From the NCBI GenBank assembly GCA_002308595.1, contig DBWH01000038.1:1-17948 (forward strand): a DNA stretch of 17,948 nt, given 5' to 3'. Below the pieces are notes generated by a model. That model did no database searches, was not told the origin of the DNA, and saw only the letters and a list, made by a program, of their open reading frames with translations. The position numbers were made by a program, and so were the translations under genes. Position 1 is the first letter of the stretch; each line of letters opens with the position of its first letter. Below are positions 8,901-15,504 of the stretch, piece by piece. This DNA comes from Mageeibacillus sp. UBA1243 (GTDB taxonomy: Bacteria; Bacillota; Clostridia; UBA1212).

Positions 8901-9033
8901 TGGGTATTTCAGGCCTTGCAGTTTCTTCCGGCGGCACAACGGGTTTGCTGCCGCCTGTGCAGCCCGCAAGCAATGAACACGCCAATGCCAAAGCCGCCAA
9001 TATCACCGCGACATGTAACAGAACTGATTTCAT
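5911..9033 (-). CDS. very large predicted lipoprotein of unknown function
   Basis: I do not recognise a family for this 1040-residue protein. It has a clear lipoprotein signal: a hydrophobic stretch at about 4-24 and the lipobox LLAGC, with Cys25 as the predicted lipidated residue. A Pro/Glu-rich linker follows (about 30-50). The remainder looks extracytoplasmic: rich in Tyr, Asp, Asn, Gly and Thr, with alternating beta-strand-like patterns and no further membrane segment. Residues about 175-308 resemble a beta-sandwich carbohydrate-binding-type module (HSYVVYF...GYISQFRLD...IYVKDFSMV). The region at about 560-760 is rich in aromatics and His (WGNYRL, SIRFHSAYYHL, DHRGLSAPYW). About 15 cysteines remain in the mature chain, many for a surface protein. 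ATG 9033 has the SD GGAGGG at 9041-9046. A role in binding or processing a glycan or cell-wall polymer is inference only. Confidence 0.85.
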   Translation of the reverse strand: MKSVLLHVAVILAALALACSLLAGCTGGSKPVVPPEETARPEIPTQEPVVYKDYTGPYGDTITTAAALANTVNGYYDSNGRSSYILENAVSRLEYSLSPQGGFSGLKSLQNTKGKEYISNTMDSFVTMNTGKTFFCGSTLSRANLYDQGIYYYNLHILDHMFASGGEGDYVDKAELSIDDCFIANDMEKPVKEADGSYKFVVKSTYDPYMCFRVPANTYKVDDYDAFVVTLKCSAANGCEIYYVANKLTTFVAEAHMSFKLISDNEYHSYVVYFDNNENLKGYISQFRLDCGGAVGEEIYVKDFSMVKLSEDIPPFMLDINYNVYSDKIHENVRYVATDATTSVSSVGTVTRIAADTVDKFVVNDSNGPHYSLDEVDWETAAYTGFDIKDAGIFGIILGTDEKYAGKLTVKLEDGDYVITQELAVNGKKVKKGGSIYTACRIYNDENHDFSAFLEAAYYERIPLDVTVDASGSSKKSSYKGYDQLTGAYKLNITGPGGFDDPYNNPLNEHKVKFSVNDEGAKRTVYIIGETPDSGCLECAVLLDKDGVLLPVTVEACKNFAHDGEELFYTDNDSYSYGLSVFPMVVGSGTDNTVTLCDLYEQWGNYRLKQVTSIRFHSAYYHLSLGVTETNCIHLYCAETRLPDHRGLSAPYWADDYVEEVDANGNPTGVKVKFGQQPQHSNNGTHLFLRYTDADGNFSSYENTGRTVISSSGPTLADITLNYLSYDGKVYETYRHVEMPDTDENRAYYEVDYEFLGDVTIDNVTENMVLYAMSQPYEKFGYLDSSNNPVIEDASLDSVRVIKLGTDFPYFDYFHKVTSTPGAYVRSDSSSNLSFILKSSDIVIGGKPYTGGFVVREGSGTAAFTLDLTGKTTFKKGDHIRFTCILMPWGTYFSEDDANVRMVRENTLKNPIKIDAAKGTVLPDDIVPTVATDDGKSLEFTISGGLNNVRDLPGYATKEYTDYKSFWERDHNVTVVASGFESLTVPRIYEKIGGDWVPYQIASSLGYDGYFVSYCSDGTFTYSFAVTMTEGTPRTFRVEA

Positions 9034-9089
9034 TTTAAAGCCCTCCGTTTCGGTATAGGTAAGGATTCTCTTTCGGAATGAATACTTTG

Positions 9090-9118
9090 ATTATATTACA
9101 GGCACAACCTTTTTACAA
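9090..9118 (-). promoter_or_regulatory. promoter of the lipoprotein/radical SAM operon
   Basis: On the minus strand, TTGTAA (9113-9118) and a perfect TATAAT (9090-9095) are separated by exactly 17 bases. Transcription would start near 9083, leaving a leader of about 50 bases before ATG 9033. The promoter directly abuts the T tract of the gltX terminator (9121-9126), so the lipoprotein operon looks independently transcribed. Confidence 0.7.
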
Positions 9119-9119
9119 A

Positions 9120-9157
9120 TAAAAAAGCCGCGCGGCCTTTTATGCCCGGCCGCGCGG
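9120..9157 (-). terminator. rho-independent terminator of gltX
   Basis: Read on the minus strand, a 10-bp GC-rich stem (9148-9157 with 9128-9137, 10-base loop) is followed after one base by six T residues (9121-9126) and then ATTTG. It lies about 36 bases after the gltX stop. Confidence 0.88.
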
Positions 9158-9193
9158 GAGTTGACAAATCTCGACTGTAAATTTGTTGAACTG

Positions 9194-10675
9194 TTAATTC
9201 GTGAGCCTTTTTATTCCGTCTTTGATACGTCTCATTGTCTCGTCATATCCGAGAATTTCGGCAAGCTCCGTCGCTCCTCCGGGAGTTGCGGGAAGGCCGC
9301 TCACCGCAGTTCTTAAAGGCCAGAGAATCTGGCTGTTTTTGAGCTCGTTTTTCTCGGCAACGCCGATGAGAAACTCGTATATCGCCTGGGAGTTCCAGTT
9401 GTCCTTGACGGAAGGCGATGCCTCGAAGGCCTCCTCCGTAACTTTGAGGGACTGAAGGGAAATTTCCCTGTCGGTCTTCATCTTCTTGTGGACGTAAAGT
9501 TCATTGTCGTAATCCGGAAGCACCGCAAGGAAACCGATCTTTTCGGGGATCTCCGCAAGAGTGTTTATCCTGGTTTTTACGAGGAGGGCGATTTTTTTGA
9601 GGATGTCGGAATCCGGCACGGCGACATTGGCGTCTTCGAACACCTTCTTAACGGTGTCGAGAGTCATGGAGAGGAATTTTTCGTCGTCCATGCGCTTTAT
9701 GTACTCGCCGTTCATCCACGTGAGCTTTTCGATGTCGAAAATGGCGGGGGACTTGCTGATGCCTGAGATCGAGAACACGTTCTCAAGCTCTTTGAGAGTG
9801 TAGAACTCCTCGTTTCCCGAAGGGCTCCAGCCTAAAAGGCAAATGTAGTTCAGTATCGCCTCGGGAAGGTAGCCTTTTGCGACAAGGTCAAAGAATGATG
9901 CGTCGCCGTTTCTCTTCGAAAGCTTGTGGTGCTCGTCCTTCATGATGGGGGCGCAGTGAACGTAGGTGGGTATCTCCCAGCCAAACGCCTCGTAGAGAAG
10001 GTTGTACTTCGGGGTGGATGAGAGGTATTCGTTTCCTCTCACGACGTGAGTGATGCCCATGAGGTGGTCATCGACAACGTTTGCGAAGTTGTACGTCGGA
10101 AGCCCGTCGCTCTTAAGGAGAACCTGGTCGTCGAGCGTCTTGTTTTCAACGGTGATGTCGCCGTAGACCGCGTCCGTGAATGTGGTCGTTCCGGAAAGAG
10201 GCATCTTCTGGCGGATTACGTAAGGGATGCCGGCGGCAAGATTGGCGGCAATCACGTCCTTGGGAAGGTCGCGGCAGTGCCTGTCGTAGTTAAATCCCGT
10301 TCCGAGCGCTTCGTCGCTTGTCTTGAGGCTCTCAAGCCTCTCTTTTGTGCAGAAGCAGTAGTATGCCGCGCCTTTTTCGACAAGCATCTCCGCGTACTTT
10401 TTGTATATATCGCGTCTCTGGCTCTGGATGTAGGGACCGCAGTCGCCTTCCTTGCCGGGGCCTTCGTCGTATTCGATTCCGGTGGCTTTAAGTGTGTTGA
10501 AAACAACGTCAAGGGCGCCTTCAACGTAGCGCTCCTGGTCGGTATCCTCTATTCTGAGGAGAAAATCGCCGCCGTTTGATTTGGCGATGAGGTATTCGTA
10601 AAGAGCCGTGCGGAGATTTCCGATGTGCATGTAGCCCGTCGGACTTGGGGCAAATCTTGTTCTGGTTTTTTTCAT
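9194..10675 (-). CDS. gltX: glutamyl-tRNA synthetase
   Basis: GltX charges tRNA-Glu (and in many Firmicutes also tRNA-Gln) with glutamate. The 493-residue class I synthetase shows [13 protein letters not shown] at 8-20 (HIGH motif as HIGN), the Glu-binding LLRIEDTD segment at 39-46, and KLSKR at 251-255 (KMSKS equivalent). A putative zinc-site cluster has Cys107-x-Cys109 and YDRHC at 130-134. The frame extends 26 codons further upstream, but ATG 10675 begins directly before the conserved [10 protein letters not shown]. It has an AGAGGG SD at 10682-10687, so it is chosen. Whether the enzyme discriminates against tRNA-Gln cannot be told here; gat genes are not in the window. The 5' leader holds an inverted repeat (TTTTGCG at 10709-10715 with CGCAAAA at 10734-10740) of unknown meaning. 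Confidence 0.96.
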   Translation of the reverse strand: MKKTRTRFAPSPTGYMHIGNLRTALYEYLIAKSNGGDFLLRIEDTDQERYVEGALDVVFNTLKATGIEYDEGPGKEGDCGPYIQSQRRDIYKKYAEMLVEKGAAYYCFCTKERLESLKTSDEALGTGFNYDRHCRDLPKDVIAANLAAGIPYVIRQKMPLSGTTTFTDAVYGDITVENKTLDDQVLLKSDGLPTYNFANVVDDHLMGITHVVRGNEYLSSTPKYNLLYEAFGWEIPTYVHCAPIMKDEHHKLSKRNGDASFFDLVAKGYLPEAILNYICLLGWSPSGNEEFYTLKELENVFSISGISKSPAIFDIEKLTWMNGEYIKRMDDEKFLSMTLDTVKKVFEDANVAVPDSDILKKIALLVKTRINTLAEIPEKIGFLAVLPDYDNELYVHKKMKTDREISLQSLKVTEEAFEASPSVKDNWNSQAIYEFLIGVAEKNELKNSQILWPLRTAVSGLPATPGGATELAEILGYDETMRRIKDGIKRLTN

Positions 10676-10793
10676 AAACGTCCCTCTTTTGAACTTTTTC
10701 GGCCCGCCTTTTGCGGTGCCGCGCGCGTTTTTTCGCAAAATACAATTTATCATAAAACAGTCTTTTTTTCCACAGAATTTTGCGATTTACCGT

Positions 10794-10823
10794 TTGAACG
10801 GGGGTTTCGGTGTGTGGTAAAAT
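10794..10823 (+). promoter_or_regulatory. promoter of the ybaK-type gene and hydroxyacid dehydrogenase
   Basis: TTGAAC (10794-10799) and TAAAAT (10818-10823) are 18 bases apart, and TG at 10815-10816 makes an extended -10. Transcription would start near 10830, about 43 bases before ATG 10873. It also rules out the longer reading frame that opens with GTG at 10810. The remaining gltX-ybaK gap (10676-10793) should contain the gltX promoter on the minus strand; the best -10 I see there (TATGAT) lacks a matching -35, so I do not call it. Confidence 0.6.
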
Positions 10824-10872
10824 ATCTCACGGCGGATACCGCCAAGACCAACGAAAGACTGAAGCGAAAACT

Positions 10873-11337
10873 ATGGCGGAACAAACCAATGCGATAAGAC
10901 TTCTTAAGGACGCCGGCGCTTTCATATGCGCCTACGAGTTTGAGGGCGCCTTTACGGACGCGGGTGAGCTTGCGGAGCGCCTCGGACTTGACCCCGACAG
11001 GGTTTTCAAAACGCTTGTGACCGTCGGAAAGAGCGGCGCGAACCACGTTTTCATTGTGCCGAGCAGGGGAAAGCTTGACCTAAAAAAGGCGGCGGCCGTC
11101 TGCGGCGAGAAATACGTCGAAATGATACCGCAAAAGGATCTCCTTAAGACGACCGGCTACATCCACGGCGGCTGCTCGCCTGTGGGTATGAAAAAACAGT
11201 TCGAAACGTTCATCGACGAGACGTGCATTCTATTTGAAAACATCTGCTTCTCCGCCGGAAAAGTCGGCGAGCTTGCGGACGTTAAAACCGAGATTTTTTT
11301 GGATAAATTCGGCGTGAAAACGGCAGACATCGTCTGA
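10873..11337 (+). CDS. ybaK: YbaK-type Cys-tRNA(Pro)/aminoacyl-tRNA deacylase
   Basis: YbaK-family proteins hydrolyse Cys mischarged on tRNA-Pro, a trans-editing step in translation fidelity. The 154-residue length matches the single-domain family. The conserved lysine appears as Lys46 in VFKTLV, and the signature GYIHGGCSPVGMKK covers about 95-108 (GGxSP motif with Cys101 at the variable position). ATG 10873 was chosen because the upstream extension overlaps the promoter; its SD is weak (GAAGCG, about 10861-10866). The gene probably shares a transcript with the hydroxyacid dehydrogenase 46 bases downstream. Substrate choice (Cys-tRNA-Pro versus relatives such as ProX, which edits Ala-tRNA-Pro) is inferred from the motif only. 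Confidence 0.85.
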   Translation: MAEQTNAIRLLKDAGAFICAYEFEGAFTDAGELAERLGLDPDRVFKTLVTVGKSGANHVFIVPSRGKLDLKKAAAVCGEKYVEMIPQKDLLKTTGYIHGGCSPVGMKKQFETFIDETCILFENICFSAGKVGELADVKTEIFLDKFGVKTADIV

Positions 11338-11383
11338 AATCCGAAGTCTTATGACTGAAACCGCCAATGCGAGGAAAACAAAA

Positions 11384-12331
11384 ATGAAGATTACCGTTCT
11401 TGACAGAAACACTGTGACGATGGGTGACCTTGATTTCGGGCCGCTGGAAGCCCTTGGCGAGGTCAGATACTTTGACGCTCTGCCGCCGGAGGAGGTCGTT
11501 CCCGCGTGCATGGGCGCGGATGCGGTCATAATCAACAAGGCGAAGATGACAAGGGAGGTCATAGAGGCGCTCCCGGACCTTAAATATATAGGCCTTTTTG
11601 CGACCGGCTACAACAACGTAGACTGCGTGGCGGCGAGGGAGAGAGGCATTGACGTCGTCAACGCGCCCGGCTACAGCACGGATTCGGTCGCGCAGCTCGT
11701 TTTCTCGTTTATACTTTCATACGCGACGAGCATTTCGGAGTACAACGAGTCCGTTCACAGAGGCGAGTGGGTCTATTCAAAGACGTTCGCGTACTTCCCT
11801 TACAGGCTGATTGAGCTTGCCGGCAAGACCCTCGGCGTCGTCGGTTACGGCGCGATAGGAAGAAAAGTTGCCGCGATAGGCAGCGCGCTCGGCATGCGCG
11901 TCATAGTTCACTCAAGGCATATTTACGACGACTGCCCGTTCGTGCAGTGCGGAAAGGAACAGCTTTTCAGAGAGAGCGACTTCCTGTCGCTGAACTGCCC
12001 GCTGAACCCCGGAACGGAAAAGTTTGTTTCAAAGGAAACTCTCGCGCTCATGAAGGACACCGCCTTTATAGTTAACACGTCAAGGGGCGGCGTTGTCGAT
12101 TCGGAGGAGCTTGCCGAGGCTTTAAACAGCGGAAAGATTGCCGGCGCGGGAATTGACGTGCTTGAGACAGAGCCGATGCGCAGCGACGATCCCTTAAGAA
12201 CCGCCAAAAACTGCGCGATCACGCCCCACATCGCCTGGGCTTCGAAAGAGGCAAGGGAGAGGCTCGCCAAAATGATCACGGAGAGCCTGAAACTCTGGAA
12301 AGAGGGCAAAAAACGGTTTGTGGTAAACTGA
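11384..12331 (+). CDS. D-2-hydroxyacid dehydrogenase, glycerate/hydroxypyruvate reductase-like
   Basis: This 315-residue protein belongs to the NAD(P)-dependent D-isomer 2-hydroxyacid dehydrogenases, which reduce 2-oxoacids such as hydroxypyruvate. The Rossmann motif GYGAIG is at 154-159. The catalytic triad is visible as Arg234 (NTSRGGVVD), Glu263 (ETEP) and His282 (TPHIAWAS). The segment after the second strand reads MRVIVHSRH instead of the usual Asp-containing strand end, which may favour NADPH. At 315 residues without an ACT domain, it is not a long-form phosphoglycerate dehydrogenase. I chose ATG 11384, with a GAGGA SD at about 11371-11375 and a family-like MKITVLDRN start. An in-frame ATG at 11351 adds 11 residues without an SD. 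The exact substrate is not known. Confidence 0.88.
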   Translation: MKITVLDRNTVTMGDLDFGPLEALGEVRYFDALPPEEVVPACMGADAVIINKAKMTREVIEALPDLKYIGLFATGYNNVDCVAARERGIDVVNAPGYSTDSVAQLVFSFILSYATSISEYNESVHRGEWVYSKTFAYFPYRLIELAGKTLGVVGYGAIGRKVAAIGSALGMRVIVHSRHIYDDCPFVQCGKEQLFRESDFLSLNCPLNPGTEKFVSKETLALMKDTAFIVNTSRGGVVDSEELAEALNSGKIAGAGIDVLETEPMRSDDPLRTAKNCAITPHIAWASKEARERLAKMITESLKLWKEGKKRFVVN

Positions 12332-12340
12332 AAAGCAGGA

Positions 12341-12380
12341 AAAAAATACCGCCGCGGCAAAACTGAAAATGCCGCGGCGG
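12341..12380. terminator. terminator between hydroxyacid dehydrogenase and hom
   Basis: An 11-bp perfect GC-rich stem pairs 12349-12359 with 12370-12380 across a 10-base A-rich loop. Read on the minus strand it is followed by TA and then six T residues (12341-12346), a good terminator for hom. On the plus strand the following sequence is only modestly T-rich, so termination of the dehydrogenase transcript there would be weaker. Confidence 0.85.
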
Positions 12381-12404
12381 ATTGCTTTATCTTTAAACGT
12401 TAAT

Positions 12405-13643
12405 TCAGACGGTTTCGTCAAGCACTCTGAGAACGAGGCCGACTGACGAGCCTGGGAACGCTTTTGTGAGCTTGGCGACAGTTTCGTCGAGCTCTTTTTT
12501 CGTGATCTTTTCGGTCACAAAAGCGGTCGTGCTGCCGCATGTCACGATGCGGATGTCAGCGATGCCGGGCTGAAATTCGCCGTCCGGGATGCCGTCAAGC
12601 CTGATGTAGTACTTAACAGCCGTGTCGCTCTCGATGATCTCGGCCTCGCTTGAGATGAAGCCGGGTTTAACCGCGTCGTTCTGAGCGCCCGTGAGGAGCT
12701 CGACAATGTCGCCGCAGATTGCATTGGCGGTAGGAAGCTTGCCGGCGCCGATTCCGTAGAAGAACGTGTTGCCGGTGTACTTGCCCTGGATCATTATTCC
12801 GTTGTAGGCGCCGCTGACCGAGCAGAGGTAGCTTGAGTTCATGACGAGCCGGGGCTCGACGAATGCGGCAACCTTGCCGTTTTCAAAACGTGTGCAGGCG
12901 ATGAGCTTTACGCGGCCGCCGAGGGCTCCCGCAATCGCGATATCGTCCGCGGTGATCTTTCTGATGCCCGTTGTGGGAATCTTTTTATAGTCCACAAACT
13001 GACCGTAAGCAATAGAGGAGAGAATTGCAATCTTTCTTGCGGGGTCAAAACCGTCAACGTCCGACGAAGGATTTGCCTCCGCGTAGCCCCTTGTCTGAGC
13101 TTCCCAGAGCGCCTCTTCGAACGAGAGACCGTCCTCTTCCATGCGGGTGAGCATGTAGTTGGTTGTTCCGTTGACGACACCGATGATTCCGCTGATGTTG
13201 TTGGCGCCCATGCAGATCCTGAGGGGTCTGATGATCGGAACGCTGCCGCCGACGCTTGCTTCGTAGAGGAAGCGAACGTTTTTGTCGTACGCAAGGCCCT
13301 CGAGCTCTCTTCCGTGCTCAGCGACCAGATCCTTGTTTGAAGTTATGACGTGCTTGCCGGCAAGAATTGCTTTTTTCGTGATGGTATAGGCAAAATCGAG
13401 CCCTCCGACCGTGACCACGGCAACGTCGATCTCATCGTCCGAGAGGACATCCTTGGGGTCTTTCACAGCGTATTTCTCGTAGGGCGTGCCCGCAAGATCT
13501 CTGATGTCAAGAATCGACTTCAGCACAACCTTCTTTGAAAAGCGCGCGCTGAGCTTTTCGGACTCGCTGATGAGAATGTCCGCAACGCCGGAGCCCACGA
13601 CTCCGCAGCCTATAACGGCAATGTTGAAAGCTTTATCTGTCAT
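12405..13643 (-). CDS. hom: homoserine dehydrogenase
   Basis: Hom reduces aspartate semialdehyde to homoserine in the threonine/methionine branch. The 412-residue protein has the nucleotide-binding GCGVVGSGVA at 12-21, Lys103 in TSNKDLVA, EASVGGSVPIIRPL at 128-141, NGTTNYML at 158-165 and the active-site DVDGFDPARK with Asp200 and Lys204. A C-terminal ACT-like region starts near YYIRL at 345, but only about 24 residues separate it from the FVT strand. The usual ACT domain has roughly 45, with a PGVLAKIA-type helix, which seems absent. Threonine feedback may therefore differ. ATG 13643 has the SD GGAGGA about 9 bases upstream, and the gene overlaps the end of thrC by 11 bases. Confidence 0.95.
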   Translation of the reverse strand: MTDKAFNIAVIGCGVVGSGVADILISESEKLSARFSKKVVLKSILDIRDLAGTPYEKYAVKDPKDVLSDDEIDVAVVTVGGLDFAYTITKKAILAGKHVITSNKDLVAEHGRELEGLAYDKNVRFLYEASVGGSVPIIRPLRICMGANNISGIIGVVNGTTNYMLTRMEEDGLSFEEALWEAQTRGYAEANPSSDVDGFDPARKIAILSSIAYGQFVDYKKIPTTGIRKITADDIAIAGALGGRVKLIACTRFENGKVAAFVEPRLVMNSSYLCSVSGAYNGIMIQGKYTGNTFFYGIGAGKLPTANAICGDIVELLTGAQNDAVKPGFISSEAEIIESDTAVKYYIRLDGIPDGEFQPGIADIRIVTCGSTTAFVTEKITKKELDETVAKLTKAFPGSSVGLVLRVLDETV

Positions 13644-15123
13644 ATATAAAATCCTCCGCTTTTTTCGGCATCATGTCCGGATCCACAACTTCACTGAACC
13701 TCACCTTGCGGTCGAAAAGTCCGCGAAGCGGCACGGGTACCGGGAATCCGGTTCTCTCGGAGAGCAGGGCGGAAACCTTGTCCTCGCCGATGCCTTCCGG
13801 AATGTCATTGCCGAAAAGACTCTCGGCAACGCAGGTGTTGAATTTGAACGGGCTTGCGGTCGAAACACAGACCGTGTGGCGCGTCTTGTCGGAAACCTTG
13901 CCGTAAACGCTTACGCCTACAGCCGTGTGCGGGTCGATGAGGTAATTGTACTTTTTGTACACATTGGCGATAGTCTCCGAAACCTCTTCCTGAACCGAGA
14001 AGCCCGCGTCGAAGTCCTCTCTGATCTTTGCGAGCACCTTGCCGCCAATGTCATACCTTCCGACGTTCGAAAGCTGCTCCATGAAGCCCTTCACGGCTCC
14101 GCAGTCCTTCCCGAGCGCATCGTAGATGAGCCTCTCGAGGTTTGACGAAACGAGGATGTCCATCGCAGGGGAGGTCGTGGTGAGGAACTCGCGGTTCTTG
14201 TCGTAGACGCCCGTACTGAGAAAATCGGCAACGACCTTGTTGTCATTGCTCGCGCAAATGATCCTCTCAACGGGGAGTCCCGCCTTCTTTGCGTAGTAAC
14301 ACGCCAATATGTCTCCGAAGTTGCCCGTAGGCACGCAGAAGTCTATCTTCTCGCCGAATTTGATTGTTCCGGCGGACACGAGCTTTGTGTAGCTGAAGAA
14401 GTAGTACACGATCTGGGGAAGAAGTCTGCCCCAGTTGATTGAGTTTGCGCTTGAGAGCATCTTGCCGTCCGCAGCGAGCTTCTTTGCGAACTCTTTGTCG
14501 GAAAAAATCTTCTTGACGCCCGTCTGCGCGTTGTCGAAGTTGCCCTTGATGGCAACGACGTTCACGTTTGCGCCGCACTGGGTGACCATCTGAAGCTTCT
14601 GGGTCTCGCTGACACCCTCGGAAGGGTAGAAGACCATGATTTTTATACCGGGGACGTCCCTGTAGCCTTCGAGGGCTGCCTTGCCGGTGTCGCCGGACGT
14701 GGCGGTTAAGATTGTGATTTCTTTTGATTCGCCGCACTTCTCGATAGCCTTGCGCATGAAAAGAGGCATGATCTGAAGAGCCATGTCCTTGAAGGCGCAA
14801 GTGGGTCCGTGCCAGAGCTCGAGAACCGAAAGATCCTTGTCAAGCGTTGTGAAGCCTGCGGGACCGTCCGGAAACTTTTCTTTGCGGTATGCGTCAGTGA
14901 CGCACTTTTCGATTTCAGAAGCGGTGAAATCATCTGCGAAGCGGGAAATTACATTGGCGGCAATGCCCTGATAATCCATTCCGCACATGACTCTGATTTC
15001 TTCCTGCGAGAAGGAAACCTCTTCTTCGGGCACGAAAAGACCGCCGTCGGATGCGAGACCTTTGATGACCGCCTCCGAGAAAGTTTTACCCGAGTCGCCT
15101 CCTCTTGTACTTTTGTAAGTCAT
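13633..15123 (-). CDS. thrC: threonine synthase
   Basis: ThrC converts O-phosphohomoserine to threonine using PLP. The 496-residue length fits the long (E. coli/plant-fungal-like) class rather than the roughly 350-residue Bacillus type. The PLP lysine is Lys112 in HGPTCAFKDMAL, and the phosphate-binding TATSGDTGKAALEG lies at about 140-153. The N-terminus YKSTRGG and SDGGLFVPE are typical. ATG 15123 is chosen over an in-frame start eight codons upstream because it has the SD GGAGGT with 6-base spacing. The gene is first in a thrC-hom operon under the promoter at 15176-15204. Homoserine kinase, which links the two steps, is not in the window. Confidence 0.96.
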   Translation of the reverse strand: MTYKSTRGGDSGKTFSEAVIKGLASDGGLFVPEEEVSFSQEEIRVMCGMDYQGIAANVISRFADDFTASEIEKCVTDAYRKEKFPDGPAGFTTLDKDLSVLELWHGPTCAFKDMALQIMPLFMRKAIEKCGESKEITILTATSGDTGKAALEGYRDVPGIKIMVFYPSEGVSETQKLQMVTQCGANVNVVAIKGNFDNAQTGVKKIFSDKEFAKKLAADGKMLSSANSINWGRLLPQIVYYFFSYTKLVSAGTIKFGEKIDFCVPTGNFGDILACYYAKKAGLPVERIICASNDNKVVADFLSTGVYDKNREFLTTTSPAMDILVSSNLERLIYDALGKDCGAVKGFMEQLSNVGRYDIGGKVLAKIREDFDAGFSVQEEVSETIANVYKKYNYLIDPHTAVGVSVYGKVSDKTRHTVCVSTASPFKFNTCVAESLFGNDIPEGIGEDKVSALLSERTGFPVPVPLRGLFDRKVRFSEVVDPDMMPKKAEDFIYDR

Positions 15124-15175
15124 TTTGATACCTCCGCGCGGCCGCAACTCAAAAGAAAGCGGCAGCTAACCTGCT

Positions 15176-15204
15176 ATTTTAAGGTTTACGGTGCCGGGTG
15201 TCAA
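15176..15204 (-). promoter_or_regulatory. promoter of the thrC-hom operon
   Basis: On the minus strand, a perfect TTGACA (15199-15204) and TAAAAT (15176-15181) are exactly 17 bases apart. Transcription would start near 15169, giving a leader of about 45 bases. This is too short for a T-box or other known amino-acid riboswitch. Confidence 0.75.
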
Positions 15205-15282
15205 GATAATTGTTCGTAACGGGGCGTGCGCGCGGGAAAAGCTCTAATATATATATATCTTTGGTTTTCTTGAAAAATGATT

Positions 15283-15311
15283 GAAAAAAGCGCTGTTTTT
15301 TTAAAAAATGG
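15283..15311. promoter_or_regulatory. A/T-tract element upstream of the rpoB promoter
   Basis: Runs of A and T flank an AGCGCT palindrome (15289-15294) directly upstream of the rpoB -35, roughly -40 to -67 from the predicted start. This is the position and composition of an UP element. The arms A5-AGCGCT-GT7 are nearly palindromic, so an operator is also possible. A run of six AT dinucleotides sits further left at 15247-15258. No gene is seen between 15205 and 15314. Confidence 0.4.
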
Positions 15312-15314
15312 GTG

Positions 15315-15343
15315 TTGACAAGGCTGTTGGAATTTTGTAAAAT
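15315..15343 (+). promoter_or_regulatory. promoter of rpoB
   Basis: A perfect TTGACA (15315-15320) and TAAAAT (15338-15343) are separated by 17 bases. Transcription would start near 15350. The leader of about 155 bases contains a small GC hairpin (15438-15442 with 15446-15450) that is not followed by a T tract. Confidence 0.8.
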
Positions 15344-15504
15344 GCTAACTTGCAGTGTTTCATTATGGGATACTGTCGCAATCAAGGACATAATACCAAA
15401 AAAACGGTGTCTTGTCTACAGAAATTTATGTGAAAATCCGCCCCCGGCGGGTAAGTATAAATTTGAATATTTCGCTGAGAAAAGCTTTGAGGTGATTAAA
15501 GAAA

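Noticed and set aside
10676..10760. Possible T-box leader before gltX (GGCACCGC on the minus strand near 10715-10722)
   Set aside because: It resembles the T-box GGNACCGC core, but the UGG part is CGG, no terminator with a T run follows, and the leader between ybaK's promoter and gltX is too short for the specifier stems.
15247..15258. AT dinucleotide run as a microsatellite or origin element
   Set aside because: Only six units in an AT-rich intergenic promoter region, with no DnaA boxes or other origin features nearby.
15365..15433. 22-codon micro-ORF in the rpoB leader as a real gene
   Set aside because: No SD and no known similarity; kept only as part of a finding on the leader.
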